DNA of 64,000 nucleotides from Epsilonproteobacteria bacterium tcs-49 (GCA_002049495.1 LLYS01000002.1:124001-188000); one strand, 5' to 3'. Shown: positions 43,681 through 53,309, numbered from the stretch's first letter. Numbers and translations: made by a program. The notes: generated by a model not told the origin, from the sequence alone.

Positions 43681-43686
43681 ATTATA
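43681..43686 (-). promoter_or_regulatory. Candidate -10 of the Cache/regulator/kinase transcript
   Basis: On the minus strand a perfect TATAAT ends six bases before the Cache gene ATG (43672-43674). A start site at normal distance would fall on or next to the ATG, giving a leaderless mRNA. It directly abuts the tsdA 3' hairpin. No -35 is obvious. Confidence 0.4.
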
Positions 43687-43718
43687 GCCAAAAAGAGGGG
43701 TAACCTCTTTTTGGCTAT
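43684..43718 (-). terminator. Strong 15-bp hairpin at the end of tsdA
   Basis: ATAGCCAAAAAGAGG (43684-43698) and its exact complement (43704-43718) flank a five-base loop. The tsdA stop codon lies within the stem, and each arm holds a run of five A or T, so the element can act in either direction. It separates tsdA from the downstream Cache/two-component genes. Confidence 0.75.
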
Positions 43719-44659
43719 TTTATCTTTGTATCGCCGCGGATCTCATCGATATCTAAACCTAAAGCTTTGAAATTGCTTCTAACTGTGTGTTTCTCCTCTA
43801 AAACGATAGAGTTGTAATGTCCCATCTTTTCCTTTGGCAGCAAGCCCTTTTGAAGATCAAAATCGGCTCTTTGCTGGGCATTCATATAGAGCACCACATC
43901 AGCGGTTTCCTGATCACTTAAACTGTTTTCCTGCCCCAGCGGCATATTGGATTGAACCCATGCGGCACCTTTGTCCAGTTTGCTCATACCCGCACCGGTA
44001 TTGTAGCTTAACCAGTTTCCCTGAGAATCTTTTCCCCATAGCGGAGGAAAAGTCCCGGAAATTCCCTCACCGTTCACCCCGTGACAGGAAGCACACTTTT
44101 GCTTATAAACTTTTTCCCCTGCGACATAGTTTGCATGTGTCGCTTTTTTTTGAATAGTCTTGAATTTTTTGACACTTTCTGGGTAGAGTTTGGTATTGTG
44201 CGTACTCCAGGGACCTTTTGCATTCATTTTTACAGGTATGCCCTCTGAAAGCCAAGTGATATAAGTTGCCATGGCGATACTCGCTTTGGAATCGATGACG
44301 GGTCTTTTGCCGTTCATACTTCGCATGAAGCAGTTATTGGACCTGTCCTGAAGCGTTTGTACTGTTTTTTCCCTTTTGGACCAGGCGGGAAAAGCCGCTG
44401 CGGTACCGATCCAGCTGGATATTCCGTCAGCGGTTCCCGGTTTACCGTCCGGACCAGGCAGATGACAGTTTTTACACTGCAGCTTGTTACCGACCAAGTC
44501 CTTTGTCAGCGGGTGGGTGTCGGTATTGTTCATGATATCCTCACCCAGTTTAACCATCTTTCCCAGTTCACCTTTGGGGTACTCTTTAGGGGCACTTCCT
44601 GCGATTACATAAGCAGTTGACAGCAACCCTAAGATACCGATTTTTAATACTGTCTGCAT
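43715..44659 (-). CDS. tsdA: TsdA-like diheme cytochrome c (thiosulfate dehydrogenase / tetrathionate reductase)
   Basis: 314 residues with a signal peptide (LKIGILGLLSTAYVIAGS). Heme 1: C62-x2-C65-H66. Then DRSNNCFMRSMNGK with C110, the position of the unusual cysteine ligand of the active-site heme in TsdA. Heme 2: C189-x2-C192-H193, with a distal methionine in SNMPLG. These features match TsdA, which couples two thiosulfates to tetrathionate; Campylobacter TsdA can run in the reductive direction. AAGGAGAG precedes the ATG. Neighbours are rhodanese and DoxX genes on one side and a sensory operon on the other, supporting a sulfur-oxyanion role. Direction of catalysis here is unknown. Confidence 0.87.
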   Translation of the reverse strand: MQTVLKIGILGLLSTAYVIAGSAPKEYPKGELGKMVKLGEDIMNNTDTHPLTKDLVGNKLQCKNCHLPGPDGKPGTADGISSWIGTAAAFPAWSKREKTVQTLQDRSNNCFMRSMNGKRPVIDSKASIAMATYITWLSEGIPVKMNAKGPWSTHNTKLYPESVKKFKTIQKKATHANYVAGEKVYKQKCASCHGVNGEGISGTFPPLWGKDSQGNWLSYNTGAGMSKLDKGAAWVQSNMPLGQENSLSDQETADVVLYMNAQQRADFDLQKGLLPKEKMGHYNSIVLEEKHTVRSNFKALGLDIDEIRGDTKIK

Positions 44660-44669
44660 TCTCTCTCCT

Positions 44670-44718
44670 TATGGTGAAAATTGTTACCATAAAGAAATAA
44701 TAATATATCAATGTAACA
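44670..44718 (-). promoter_or_regulatory. Palindromic and TGTAAC-type sites upstream of tsdA
   Basis: TATGGT and ACCATA (44670-44675, 44686-44691) form an inverted repeat just upstream of the tsdA ribosome site, and GTTAC (44683-44687) and TGTAACA (44712-44718) lie 24 bases apart in an AT-rich tract. The TGTAAC element also occurs upstream of the DUF485/actP unit. Likely regulator binding region; exact sites are unproven. Confidence 0.4.
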
Positions 44719-44826
44719 TGAAAATAACAAAATGGTTTTAAAAAGTGTGGATAAACCATATGATCTGCAGCGGTTGTGTGCCCGTTACGTCAATGATCGT
44801 CGCAGTATTTCTTCGGGAGGGAAACG

Positions 44827-44842
44827 CCGCCCGGGAGGGCGG
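44827..44842 (-). terminator. GC-rich hairpin after the rhodanese gene
   Basis: CCGCCC and GGGCGG around a four-base loop, 12 bases past the rhodanese stop on the minus strand, followed by CGTTTCCC. Short T run only. The rest of the ~190 bases between this gene and tsdA holds the tsdA regulatory sequences. Confidence 0.55.
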
Positions 44843-44853
44843 GGTTTGAAAGG

Positions 44854-45681
44854 TTACAGCAGATCCGAAAGATCGGGGTTTGGTTCTATCTCACACTCCG
44901 TACCTTCACACTCGACTTTCGCATCAAAATACAGGGCGCGATTGGCCGCTTCTTTGCTCAGCGACATATACGCATCCGTCGACATCATCCCCGTGTTGCA
45001 ATAGAGGATGCTGAGTTTGTCCTTTGGCAGTTTCGACTCGTCCAAACTGTCCGAATCGGAGTCATACACCACGTTGATAGCACCTTTTAAGTGCCCCTGT
45101 TTAAACTGCTTGGCCGGTCGCGTATCCACAAGTTGGATATTGCTAGGCAGCGCACCCTCTTCGATCAGTTTGGCAAGCCAGAATTGGTCCACCATCCCTT
45201 CCGAACCGCCGGGGTAAGCCATGACGCCGTTTTTCATAATGGAGTCCCGTTTTGGCGTGTACTCCCCGTCTTCACCGCCTTTACACTCTCTGACGATTCC
45301 CATGAGCGGATGGTCGTTCTCCTTCCATTCCGGGTAGCCTCCGGGGTATACCACGACGTCGGTATAGCCAGCTTTTACGAGTTTCTCCGCCAATTTGTCC
45401 GATTTGTGGCATTTGTAACCGTTACAAAAGGAGACGATCTTGGCATCTTTGTTTGCGGGTAAAAGTCCCTGCAACTGTGAAAACTTTTTTGGGGGAAGAC
45501 TGAGCGACCCCATGATCGTTTCGATCTGATAAAGTTTAAATCCGCGTGCGTCTAAAAACAGAGCGGTTCCTTTATCGTAGATCGCTTTTGCCTCCTCCGT
45601 GGAAATCTTTTTCAAATCCGCGGCGATCGCCGAAGAAAACAGCAAAGCGATCCCCACCGCTACTATCCATAAACGTCTCAT
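44854..45681 (-). CDS. Periplasmic double-rhodanese sulfurtransferase
   Basis: 275 residues, starting at the ATG at 45679-45681 (AAAGGAT upstream) with a signal peptide (WIVAVGIALLFSSAIAA). Two rhodanese domains: the first has the active loop CNGYKC (VSFCNGYKCHKS), the second CNTGMM (ILYCNTGMMST), each with the expected catalytic cysteine. Conserved DARG and DTRPAKQFKQGHLKGA strands are present. Additional cysteines (RECKGG and CEGTEC near the end) are noteworthy. It likely handles sulfane sulfur in the periplasm, in line with TsdA downstream. Donor and acceptor unknown. Confidence 0.87.
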   Translation of the reverse strand: MRRLWIVAVGIALLFSSAIAADLKKISTEEAKAIYDKGTALFLDARGFKLYQIETIMGSLSLPPKKFSQLQGLLPANKDAKIVSFCNGYKCHKSDKLAEKLVKAGYTDVVVYPGGYPEWKENDHPLMGIVRECKGGEDGEYTPKRDSIMKNGVMAYPGGSEGMVDQFWLAKLIEEGALPSNIQLVDTRPAKQFKQGHLKGAINVVYDSDSDSLDESKLPKDKLSILYCNTGMMSTDAYMSLSKEAANRALYFDAKVECEGTECEIEPNPDLSDLL

Positions 45682-45797
45682 TACTCTATCCTTTATCTTG
45701 GGTTTATCAATTATGACACACATAACTTTAAATAAAGCTATAGAATAATAAAGAACGGTTATCTTTTTATATTAGCAAAAGTTACTTACCGTAAATA

Positions 45798-46193
45798 TCA
45801 ATCCCTATCGATGGAATATTTCCCGCTTCCCAAAAAGATGATCGCCAGCGACGTCAGGATATAAAAATAGATCACTTCCAGCTCAAGCGCGCCGTGCTTG
45901 GTCAGTGCCAACAGTTCATCGGCATGGACCAGATAGATCGCCGTGAGCATGGTAAAGATCAAAAATCCCGCGGCGATACGGGTTTGATAGCCGATGATCA
46001 AAAGTGCCGGAGCGACCAGTTCTCCAAGGTAAACGCCGTAGGCCAGAAATGCGGGCAAGCCTTTGGACTCGAGCATCCCCTCGATGAATCCCACCCCGTG
46101 CATCAGTTTGGAGTACCCGTGAAAAAGCATCATCACGCCCACGGCAAGCCGGAGCAGCAGTTTGGCCAGATCGGGATTGTGTAACATTGGCAT
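45798..46193 (-). CDS. DoxX-family membrane protein
   Basis: 131 residues, four hydrophobic helices, from the ATG at 46191-46193 with GGGGAG upstream. Family features: [22 protein letters not shown] and [13 protein letters not shown]. DoxX relatives include the membrane subunit of thiosulfate:quinone oxidoreductase (DoxD) but many have other or unknown roles. Its position upstream of rhodanese and tsdA makes a sulfur role plausible. The 116 bases to the rhodanese gene show only AT-rich sequence. Confidence 0.82.
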   Translation of the reverse strand: MPMLHNPDLAKLLLRLAVGVMMLFHGYSKLMHGVGFIEGMLESKGLPAFLAYGVYLGELVAPALLIIGYQTRIAAGFLIFTMLTAIYLVHADELLALTKHGALELEVIYFYILTSLAIIFLGSGKYSIDRD

Positions 46194-46242
46194 AATTTCT
46201 CCCCTTTGATAATGGTATGGTGTAAAAAGTAACCCTATTATA

Positions 46243-47811
46243 TCAGGTTTCTTCGCTCTCCACCCTGTTGCGGCCGCCGTTTTTGGCTTTGTAGAGTGCG
46301 TCGTCGGCCCGCCTGATGAGGCTTTGCACCGAATCGCCGCGGCGGTACGCCGCAACGCCGAAGCTGGCGGTTTTCGTACCGATGACGGGAAAGTTGTGCT
46401 TTTGTATCACTTCCCGCAGCCGCCGGGCAAGCTGTACGCTATCGTGCAAAGAGGTGCCCGGCAGGATCAAAATAAACTCCTCTCCGCCCCATCTGCCTAT
46501 GATATCGCTATCGGAGCGGTTATTGCGGCGTAAAATCTCGGCAAAGGTTTGCAGGGTCGTATCGCCGACCTGGTGGCCGTGGGTATCGTTGACCTGTTTG
46601 AAAAAATCGATATCGATGATCACCACGCCAAAAGGGGTATCGCTTTTTTCTGCCTCTTTCAGCTGGTGGTGCAGGGTTTCATTGATCTTGTGGCGGTTAT
46701 ACAGGTTTGTCAGCGAGTCGGTCGTGGAGAGGTGTTTGATCTTTTGCTGATCGCGCAGGGCAACGATACCAAACGCCAGGTTAGCCGCCAGTTCGTGCAG
46801 CAAGGCGATCTCCTCGTCGATAAAGGCGTTGGTCTCTTTGGCGTAGAGAGTCAGCGCTCCGATCACGTGATCTTGTATGGCGATGGGGAAAGCGGCGCAG
46901 GAGTAGTAGCCAAACTCTCGTGCCCGCTTTTTCCACGGGGTAAACAGCGCATCTTTTTGGGTATCGTTGATGATGACGTCGCGGTGTTCTTTGATGCAGA
47001 TTCCCGTCGGGCCGTTACCTTCGGGGCCGTCGCCGTAGTTGATCGTAATACCGTCGAGATAGAGGGTGCTCTCTCCGCTGCTTGTGACGATATCTATCTG
47101 CCGGTTTTTTTCGGCATACCCGATCCATACCAGCGGGTAGCCGCAGACTTTGTGGATATTTTCACAGATGCGGTGGAGCAGTTCCTCCTCATTTTTGGCA
47201 TGGGTGAGGGCAAAGTTGGATTTGCTCAGCGCTTCGTGGGAGCGGTTGATGATGCGCAACCTGTTTGTGTGGTGGTCGATCTCCGCTTTCAGCGGTAGCA
47301 AAATCCAGCGTGAAAGGATCATCCACAGCAGCGTCCCGAACCCCACGGTCAAGATAACGCTAAAGGTGCCCAGCTTGAAAGCGAGGTCTTGAAGCATCGC
47401 CGTAAGGTTGTGGGTGTCATGGGCCAGGTGCAGCGTTACCCTGGTCTCACCCGCGAGGAGTTCCCGCTGTTTTTCGATGATATGGCGATTATGGACGGCG
47501 TGTTCCAAAGAACCGAAGTTGTAAAAATCCAGTCCGTTGAGTTTGATATCGAGATACTCGATACTGGGCAGACGGGTTTGCCATTTTTGCAAAAAGTTTT
47601 TCGCTTCGGCATAGTCGTGGCGCTGCAGGTTATCACGCAGAAACTCCGCCAGCAGGTTGATCTCGATTTCAACGCGTTTTTCCATATCGTGCAGCATCTT
47701 GTTCTTTTGCGATTCGTACATATAGACGGCCACGGAGGCCAGAAAGATAAAAAGGGTGCTGAGGATAAAAATGATCAGCCGGTTTTTTTGCCTCGTATAG
47801 GTGTGTGTCAT
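46243..47811 (-). CDS. Membrane GAF-GGDEF diguanylate cyclase
   Basis: 522 residues. TM helices at ~11-31 and ~145-165 enclose a ~110-residue periplasmic domain; then a GAF domain (~200-345) and a GGDEF domain (~355-518). The active site reads GRWGGEEF, an allowed GG(D/E)EF form, and the ion-binding [14 protein letters not shown] precedes it, so c-di-GMP synthesis is expected. No RxxD inhibitory site is obvious five residues before GGEEF (it reads SDIIG). The start overlaps the stop of the PhnD-like gene in TAATG, which suggests it receives its signal from that binding protein. Confidence 0.9.
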   Translation of the reverse strand: MTHTYTRQKNRLIIFILSTLFIFLASVAVYMYESQKNKMLHDMEKRVEIEINLLAEFLRDNLQRHDYAEAKNFLQKWQTRLPSIEYLDIKLNGLDFYNFGSLEHAVHNRHIIEKQRELLAGETRVTLHLAHDTHNLTAMLQDLAFKLGTFSVILTVGFGTLLWMILSRWILLPLKAEIDHHTNRLRIINRSHEALSKSNFALTHAKNEEELLHRICENIHKVCGYPLVWIGYAEKNRQIDIVTSSGESTLYLDGITINYGDGPEGNGPTGICIKEHRDVIINDTQKDALFTPWKKRAREFGYYSCAAFPIAIQDHVIGALTLYAKETNAFIDEEIALLHELAANLAFGIVALRDQQKIKHLSTTDSLTNLYNRHKINETLHHQLKEAEKSDTPFGVVIIDIDFFKQVNDTHGHQVGDTTLQTFAEILRRNNRSDSDIIGRWGGEEFILILPGTSLHDSVQLARRLREVIQKHNFPVIGTKTASFGVAAYRRGDSVQSLIRRADDALYKAKNGGRNRVESEET

Positions 47812-48632
47812 TATTTTTCCAATATCGGCAGCACGGTTTGCAGCATTGCGCGATGGTAGTCGTAATAACTGTCTTTGACCGGAACAAAACCGGTGAGATT
47901 AGCGCTGATCGCTTGCAGTACCTTCGGGTCGTCCAGCTTCAAAAGCGCCCGGCGTATCTTTTGGCGCAGGGGTTTTGGCATTGTCGATGCCGTGGTGAAA
48001 AGGTGTGTGGAGAGGCGGGGGGAGTAGGCGAGGGCTTTTAACCCTTCGCTGCGCTTTTCCAAAAACACCTCCTCCGCGACTGCCCCCGCGTCAAAATCCC
48101 CAAACAGCGTCCCGTAAACGACGTTTTCATGGTTGCGCATATGCAGATAGGCTTTGAGGTCTTTGAGCTCGACCCCCGCTTGCAAAAGCATAAAAAGCGG
48201 CACCTGCGTACTGAGCGTGGAGTTGGTATTGCCAAAGGCGAAGCGTTTGCCCCGAAGCTCTTTTAAAGAGGTCAGAGGTGAGCGCTGGGCGGTGATGATA
48301 ACGGAGCGGAAAGTGGGCTTTCCCTTGAACTCGTAGCGCACGAGCAGGGGTTTTGGACCGTACTTATCGGTGATAAGTACGTAGGGACTGCCGCCTAAAA
48401 AGGAGATGTCGAGTCTGTCTTTGCCGCTGTTGACGATGTGGCTTTCATAATCTTTGGCGATGACGATCTTGACGTCACGGCCCAGCTCTTTTGAGAGATA
48501 TTCCGCCAGCGGGGTGTATTTTTGCAAGAGCGCCGAGGAGCTGAGATAGGGCATGAATCCAAGCGTCAGTGCCCTTTGCTGGGCAAAAAGCGCAAGGCAG
48601 GACAGTAAAAGTACAACGAGTATCTTTTTCAT
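47811..48632 (-). CDS. PhnD-family periplasmic substrate-binding protein
   Basis: 273 residues, beginning at ATG 48630-48632 with a signal peptide (KKILVVLLLSCLALFA). It resembles phosphate/phosphonate-type (PhnD) binding proteins: LGFMPYLSSSALLQKYTPLAEYLS is the characteristic opening, then LDISFLGGSPYVL and the hinge LRGKRFAFGNTNSTLS. No ABC permease or ATPase is adjacent. Instead its stop overlaps the diguanylate cyclase start, so it is probably a ligand-sensing partner rather than a transport component. Ligand unknown. Confidence 0.85.
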   Translation of the reverse strand: MKKILVVLLLSCLALFAQQRALTLGFMPYLSSSALLQKYTPLAEYLSKELGRDVKIVIAKDYESHIVNSGKDRLDISFLGGSPYVLITDKYGPKPLLVRYEFKGKPTFRSVIITAQRSPLTSLKELRGKRFAFGNTNSTLSTQVPLFMLLQAGVELKDLKAYLHMRNHENVVYGTLFGDFDAGAVAEEVFLEKRSEGLKALAYSPRLSTHLFTTASTMPKPLRQKIRRALLKLDDPKVLQAISANLTGFVPVKDSYYDYHRAMLQTVLPILEK

Positions 48633-48726
48633 GGCGGCACCTTTCAACGGTTGCATAAAAACAGCTTTTATTGTATTGTAGCATATAGGAGTCGCACATA
48701 GTGAGACTGGAGATAAAGGAGAGCAA

Positions 48727-50601
48727 ATGGCAAACCGTTTGGCGGGGGAATCCTCCCCCTATCTGCAGCAGCACCGCCACAACCCCCTGGATTGGTACCC
48801 CTGGGGCGAAGAGGCGTTTGCACGGGCGAAAGCGGAGCAAAAACCGATCTTTCTCTCCATCGGCTACAGCAGCTGCCACTGGTGCCACGTGATGGAGGAG
48901 CGTGTTTTTGAGGATGAGGCGATCGCGCAAAAGAGCAACAAGAAATTTATCTGTATCAAAGTCGACCGCGAAGAGCGTCCTGATATCGACAAGCAGTACC
49001 AAAACCTGTATCAAATCATGAGCGGCGGCGGGGGCGGCTGGCCCCTTTCGATCTTTTTGACCCATGAGATGCAGCCCTTTTACGCCGCGACCTACATTCC
49101 CCCCGAAACCTTTATCCAAGTGATCGAATATTTTGCCAGGGAGTATGCAGACAACCGTGAGGAGCTGCTGCAAAAAGCGCGCCAGATCGGCGGCTTTGAG
49201 CGGATGCTGTATAAGCCCAAAAAAAGCGTACGCTTCGCACGGGATTTTCTCCCCGCGCTCAAAGCCCAGATCGAGGGGATGTACGATCCCGACAACGGCG
49301 GCTTTTCCGGGGCTCCAAAATTCCCCCGGGCTTCGCTTTTGGGGTTATGTATGCAGCTGGGACTAAAGAAACAGGCGCAAACGAGTATGGAGTTGATGGC
49401 TCAGGGAGGGCTGTATGATCATGTCGACGGGGGCTTTTGCCGCTACAGCGTGGATGAGCGGTGGCTGGTGCCGCATTTTGAAAAGATGCTTTACGACAAC
49501 GCATTGTTGCTGGAACGTTATGTTTTTGCGTATCTGCAAAGCCAAAACGGTTTTTTTCTTAAAATCGCGGAGCAAACGGCGGCGTTTTTAACGCAAAAGA
49601 TGCAGGCGCAAAACCTCTTTTTCAGTGCCAGCGACGCGGACAGTCCCGATGAAAACGGCGATAAAAGGGAGGGGGCGTACTTTACCTACGGCTACAAACA
49701 GTTAAAGGAGGTACTGGAGGCGGAGGTTTTTAAAAGTTTGGACGTTTCGCGCTTTGGCAATTTTGAAGGAGCCAACATCATACGCCTGTCCCGGGGTAAA
49801 CTGCTCGATCCCCAAAGCCGCGAAACGCTGCAGCAAATCCGCCAAAAGCGAAGCTGCCCCTTTATAGACAAAAAGATCATCACCGCCTGGAACGCCATGG
49901 CAATCAGCGCTTTTTTTACCCTGGGGGTTATTGATCAGCGTTCTGAAAAGCAGGCGCACGAAAGCCTTCAAGCGCTGCTGCAAACCCTGTATAAAGAGGA
50001 TAAACTCTACCACTGCGTTCTTTACGGGCAGGATGCAGCGCCAAGCATCGAGGGGTTTTTGGAAGATTACGCCTATCTGGTCCGCGCGCTTTTGCGAGGG
50101 TACCAAGTATGCCTCAAGCCCGAGTATCTGCAAGAAGCGGTGATCTTAAGCCAAAAGGCGATTGCAAAGTTTTACGCAAACGGCCGCTGGTTTTTCAGCG
50201 TCGATGAGGTGCGCGTCGAAGCCGATATCTACGACGCTTCCTACCCCTCCTCCATGGCGGTGATGCTTGATAATCTGCTGACGCTGGGAGCGCTGGGAGA
50301 GGATGGATTTTTTGAGATCGTGGAGAAAAGCGTGGAGTTTTACTCGGAATTTCTGGCCAAAAACCCCGCCGCGTGCGCTACCTTGTCGCAGGTGGTCATA
50401 CGGTTGTTGGACGAGGAGACGGTGATCAAAGCCAACCAAAGCAGGCTCAAAGCGGTTCAAGCCTCATTAAAGGGTGAACAGCGGTTGCGTTATCTGTTTT
50501 ACGATGACGGTAGTGACAGTTTCTCCCTATGCGGGCGCCGAAGCTGCAGCGGGGTTTTTCACAGTGCGGAGGAGTTGGCAAAGCGGTTAAGAGAGCATTA
50601 A
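48727..50601 (+). CDS. Thioredoxin-fold DUF255 protein (YyaL-like)
   Basis: 624 residues. The amino-terminal ~150 residues are a thioredoxin-like DUF255 domain with [12 protein letters not shown] (C-H-W-C in the redox position) and [24 protein letters not shown], both diagnostic. The rest is an (alpha/alpha)6-barrel-like domain, as in N-acylglucosamine epimerase relatives, with [25 protein letters not shown] and [11 protein letters not shown]. Family length (~620-680) is normal. Activity is not established. GGAGAGCAA precedes the ATG. Divergent from the PhnD-like gene. Confidence 0.88.
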   Translation: MANRLAGESSPYLQQHRHNPLDWYPWGEEAFARAKAEQKPIFLSIGYSSCHWCHVMEERVFEDEAIAQKSNKKFICIKVDREERPDIDKQYQNLYQIMSGGGGGWPLSIFLTHEMQPFYAATYIPPETFIQVIEYFAREYADNREELLQKARQIGGFERMLYKPKKSVRFARDFLPALKAQIEGMYDPDNGGFSGAPKFPRASLLGLCMQLGLKKQAQTSMELMAQGGLYDHVDGGFCRYSVDERWLVPHFEKMLYDNALLLERYVFAYLQSQNGFFLKIAEQTAAFLTQKMQAQNLFFSASDADSPDENGDKREGAYFTYGYKQLKEVLEAEVFKSLDVSRFGNFEGANIIRLSRGKLLDPQSRETLQQIRQKRSCPFIDKKIITAWNAMAISAFFTLGVIDQRSEKQAHESLQALLQTLYKEDKLYHCVLYGQDAAPSIEGFLEDYAYLVRALLRGYQVCLKPEYLQEAVILSQKAIAKFYANGRWFFSVDEVRVEADIYDASYPSSMAVMLDNLLTLGALGEDGFFEIVEKSVEFYSEFLAKNPAACATLSQVVIRLLDEETVIKANQSRLKAVQASLKGEQRLRYLFYDDGSDSFSLCGRRSCSGVFHSAEELAKRLREH

Positions 50602-50610
50602 TAAAAAACC

Positions 50611-50633
50611 GATAAGATGATATCAGTTATCAT
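50611..50633 (+). promoter_or_regulatory. Fur-like palindrome upstream of the metal permease gene
   Basis: ATGATA-TCAGT-TATCAT (50617-50633) is a perfect six-base inverted repeat; with GATAA at 50611-50615 and TTATC at 50627-50631 it resembles Fur-family operators. It lies 24 bases upstream of the permease ATG. Could be a Fur, Zur or similar metalloregulator site; not proven. Confidence 0.4.
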
Positions 50634-50656
50634 TTATACTCCGGGAAGGACAGGGC

Positions 50657-51679
50657 ATGGTCGAATTTTTTACCCTCTTTTTTCAAATCACCGAAGCCAT
50701 AGCGATCTATATCGTTATCGGGCTGTTTTTAGCGGGAGTGCTGCACGTTTATATCGATGACGGTTTTATCAAAAAGCATCTGGGCAAGGGGGGATTTGGC
50801 GACGTCTTTAAAGCCGCGCTGATGGGCATCCCTCTGCCCATGTGTTCCTGCAGCGTCATCCCCTTTTCGCTGAGTTTGCAAAAAAGCGGCGCAAGCAGGG
50901 GGGCGGTGAGCAGCTTTTTTATCTCTACTCCTATGACAGGTGCCGATTCGATCCTGCCTACCTATGGGATTTTCGGTCCCCTGATCGCGTTTTTTCGGGT
51001 GCTCTCCTCCCTGGTTTCGGCACTGCTGTGCGGAGTATTGGTGCAGCTTTTTGACAAGGAGAGGCTAGAAAAGGCACAGCCGCAGCAAAGCTGTGAGAGC
51101 GGATGCTGCTGCAGCTGTGAAGCCGCACCGCCCAAAGCGGGCTTTGCCGCCAAAATGAAAGAGGCGTATATCTACGCGTTTAAAACCCTGCTTCCCGATA
51201 TCGCCAAACAGCTGCTGATCGGTTTGATCGCCGTAACCTTGATTACGATGTTTATGCCCGAGGATTTCAGCGGTTACCTCAGCGACAGCCTTTGGCTCAA
51301 CTACCTGGCGGTGCTGGTGCTGGCCATTCCCATGTATGTGTGCTCCATCTCCGCTATCCCCATCGCCATGTCGCTGCTTGCCGTAGGTTTTAGTATGGGG
51401 GCGGCCTTTGTGTTTCTCAGTGCCGCTCCGGCTACGAATATGATCACCATAGGCGTGGTCAAAAAGCTTTTGGGAGTGCGCTCGACGCTGCTGTATCTGC
51501 TTGCCATCATCGCTTCGACGCTGGCATTTGCCTTTGTGATCGATCTGTTGTTTACCTTTGACACCGCCGCGATCGTTTCGCAAGTCGCCCGGGAGCAGTA
51601 CGGCTGGATAGAGGCTGCGTTTGCCGTGGTCTTGCTGCTACTGCTGCTTAAGGAGTCGCTGCCCCGCCGTTCATTCTAA
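50657..51679 (+). CDS. Permease of the SO_0444/DUF318 (ArsP-like) metal efflux family
   Basis: 340 residues, about eight helices. Signature PLPMCSCSVIPFSLSLQKSGASRGAVSSFF is split by the CSCS metal motif at ~54-58, and IPMYVCSISAIPIAMSL repeats a C-x-I motif in the second half, as in permeases exporting copper, zinc or trivalent arsenicals. A central cytoplasmic loop contains a cysteine cluster (CESGCCCSCEA). The short tail ends without a metal-binding domain. A Fur-like palindrome precedes the gene. Specific metal unknown. Confidence 0.83.
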   Translation: MVEFFTLFFQITEAIAIYIVIGLFLAGVLHVYIDDGFIKKHLGKGGFGDVFKAALMGIPLPMCSCSVIPFSLSLQKSGASRGAVSSFFISTPMTGADSILPTYGIFGPLIAFFRVLSSLVSALLCGVLVQLFDKERLEKAQPQQSCESGCCCSCEAAPPKAGFAAKMKEAYIYAFKTLLPDIAKQLLIGLIAVTLITMFMPEDFSGYLSDSLWLNYLAVLVLAIPMYVCSISAIPIAMSLLAVGFSMGAAFVFLSAAPATNMITIGVVKKLLGVRSTLLYLLAIIASTLAFAFVIDLLFTFDTAAIVSQVAREQYGWIEAAFAVVLLLLLLKESLPRRSF

Positions 51680-51734
51680 ATTCATTTTGACCCGTTACGC
51701 TTATACGAAAATTGTGTAAAAGCGGGGGCGGGCC

Positions 51735-53309
51735 ATGCAGATTCGAAGCTTTGTAAAAACAGCTTTTGCCGCGATCATAGTATTACTTGTCGTAATGGTT
51801 GCGATCAACGGCGTGATGCTTTACAAGATAGATGAGTACAGTATCTCCAAAGATCGGATCGCCAAACTGGTCAATTGGCAGGAGGATATGAACCTGGTCG
51901 TGCAAAAAACGCTCAAAGCGCGAGAAAATACCGAGCTGGATCGGCTACAGCGCAGATTTAGCGGCTATGAGCGTGCCTTTGAGGATTTGAAAAACAGTTT
52001 TATCGTCCAGGACAGCGACGATCTGCTTGATTGGATCATTACCGACTTGCACCGCTTTCCTCCCGTTCGCCAAAGTTTGGAAAAGCTTTTTTCCCACGAA
52101 CAGATCATCGAAACCTACTATGGACGTTTGATTTTGCTGCAGAAGGAGAAAAACACCCTTGCACGTGAGATCGAAAGAATCTATCCCGAAGAAAAAGCGC
52201 TGCGAAAAGCGTTTGCCGCCCGCATAGACGCTACTGCGGATATGGAGGCTGTTAAAGCCTTTGCACGGCTCCAATACTACAGTAAAGAAGCGCTTTATCA
52301 ATACCGCGACCGTGCCCATGTGGATCTGTGGCTCGGGGCGCTTCAAAGGGTGCAAGCCCTTCTTCCCGCTATCGACTTCAGTGCGTATGAGCAGCGTATC
52401 GCCCGCCTTGGAAATCTGGTCATAGCCATATCGGGGGTTGAAAAACTGGAGCGGCGGCTCGCGACAAAGATCGAAAACGTTTTGCAGCAAAACAGACAGA
52501 TACATATGCGGATTCAGGCGCAGACGGGAAATCTCTCTGGCCGCTTTTTAAACCGTACGTTTCTTTTGATCGCTGTACTTTTTGCGGTGACGCTGCTGCT
52601 GATATTGTGGTTGGCGTACAGGGTCAGTAAAAACGTGGGGCTCTCCTTTGGACAGATCGAAAGGAGGGTGCAGCGGGGGTTGGCAAAGATAAAGGAGTTA
52701 AATAAAGAGATCACGGATACGCAAAAGGAGGTGGTTTTTACCATGGGGGCCATAGGCGAGCGCCGAAGCAGGGAAACGGGCAACCACGTCAGGCGCGTGG
52801 CGGAGTATTCCAGGCTGCTGGCGAAGCTGCACGGTTTGCCCGAAGAGGAGGCGGAGATGCTCAAGCAGGCTTCACCCATGCACGATATCGGCAAGATCGC
52901 CATCCCCGATGCGGTTTTGAACAAGCCGGGGAAACTCGATAAAGCGGAGTGGAAAACGATGCAGACCCATGCGCAGCTGGGCGAAGATATGCTGCGCCAC
53001 TCCAAGCGCCCTTTGCTGCAAACGGCGGCGATCGTAGCCGGACAACACCATGAAAAATATGACGGCAGCGGTTATCCCAGGGGACTCAAAGGTGAAGATA
53101 TCCATATCTACGGGCGTATCACCGCCGTTGCGGACGTCTTTGACGCGCTGGGAAGCGACAGGGTATATAAAAAAGCGTGGGAGGATGAAAAGATATTCGC
53201 GCTTTTCAAACAAGAGCGCGGCAAACATTTCGATCCACGGTTGATCGATCTGTTTTTTGCGAACTTGGACCGTTTTATGAGTATTCGCCGCCGCTTTAAC
53301 GACAGGTGA
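51735..53309 (+). CDS. Membrane HD-GYP cyclic-di-GMP phosphodiesterase
   Basis: 524 residues. TM helix ~9-31, a ~240-residue helical periplasmic sensor region, TM ~275-297, coiled linker, then HD-GYP domain (~330-520). The catalytic set is complete: ETGNHVRRVAEYS, HDIGKIAIPD (near residue 383), THAQLGEDML, HHEKYDGSGYPRGL and DVFDALGSDR. It should hydrolyse c-di-GMP, opposing the GGEEF protein 4 kb upstream. No receiver domain. GGGGGCGGG precedes the start. The 55-base gap to the permease shows no terminator. Confidence 0.9.
   Translation: MQIRSFVKTAFAAIIVLLVVMVAINGVMLYKIDEYSISKDRIAKLVNWQEDMNLVVQKTLKARENTELDRLQRRFSGYERAFEDLKNSFIVQDSDDLLDWIITDLHRFPPVRQSLEKLFSHEQIIETYYGRLILLQKEKNTLAREIERIYPEEKALRKAFAARIDATADMEAVKAFARLQYYSKEALYQYRDRAHVDLWLGALQRVQALLPAIDFSAYEQRIARLGNLVIAISGVEKLERRLATKIENVLQQNRQIHMRIQAQTGNLSGRFLNRTFLLIAVLFAVTLLLILWLAYRVSKNVGLSFGQIERRVQRGLAKIKELNKEITDTQKEVVFTMGAIGERRSRETGNHVRRVAEYSRLLAKLHGLPEEEAEMLKQASPMHDIGKIAIPDAVLNKPGKLDKAEWKTMQTHAQLGEDMLRHSKRPLLQTAAIVAGQHHEKYDGSGYPRGLKGEDIHIYGRITAVADVFDALGSDRVYKKAWEDEKIFALFKQERGKHFDPRLIDLFFANLDRFMSIRRRFNDR

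Noticed and set aside
44732-45004. 90-codon plus-strand frame between tsdA and the rhodanese gene
   Set aside because: Most of it lies over the rhodanese 3' end and the GC hairpin; no ribosome site or recognisable sequence.
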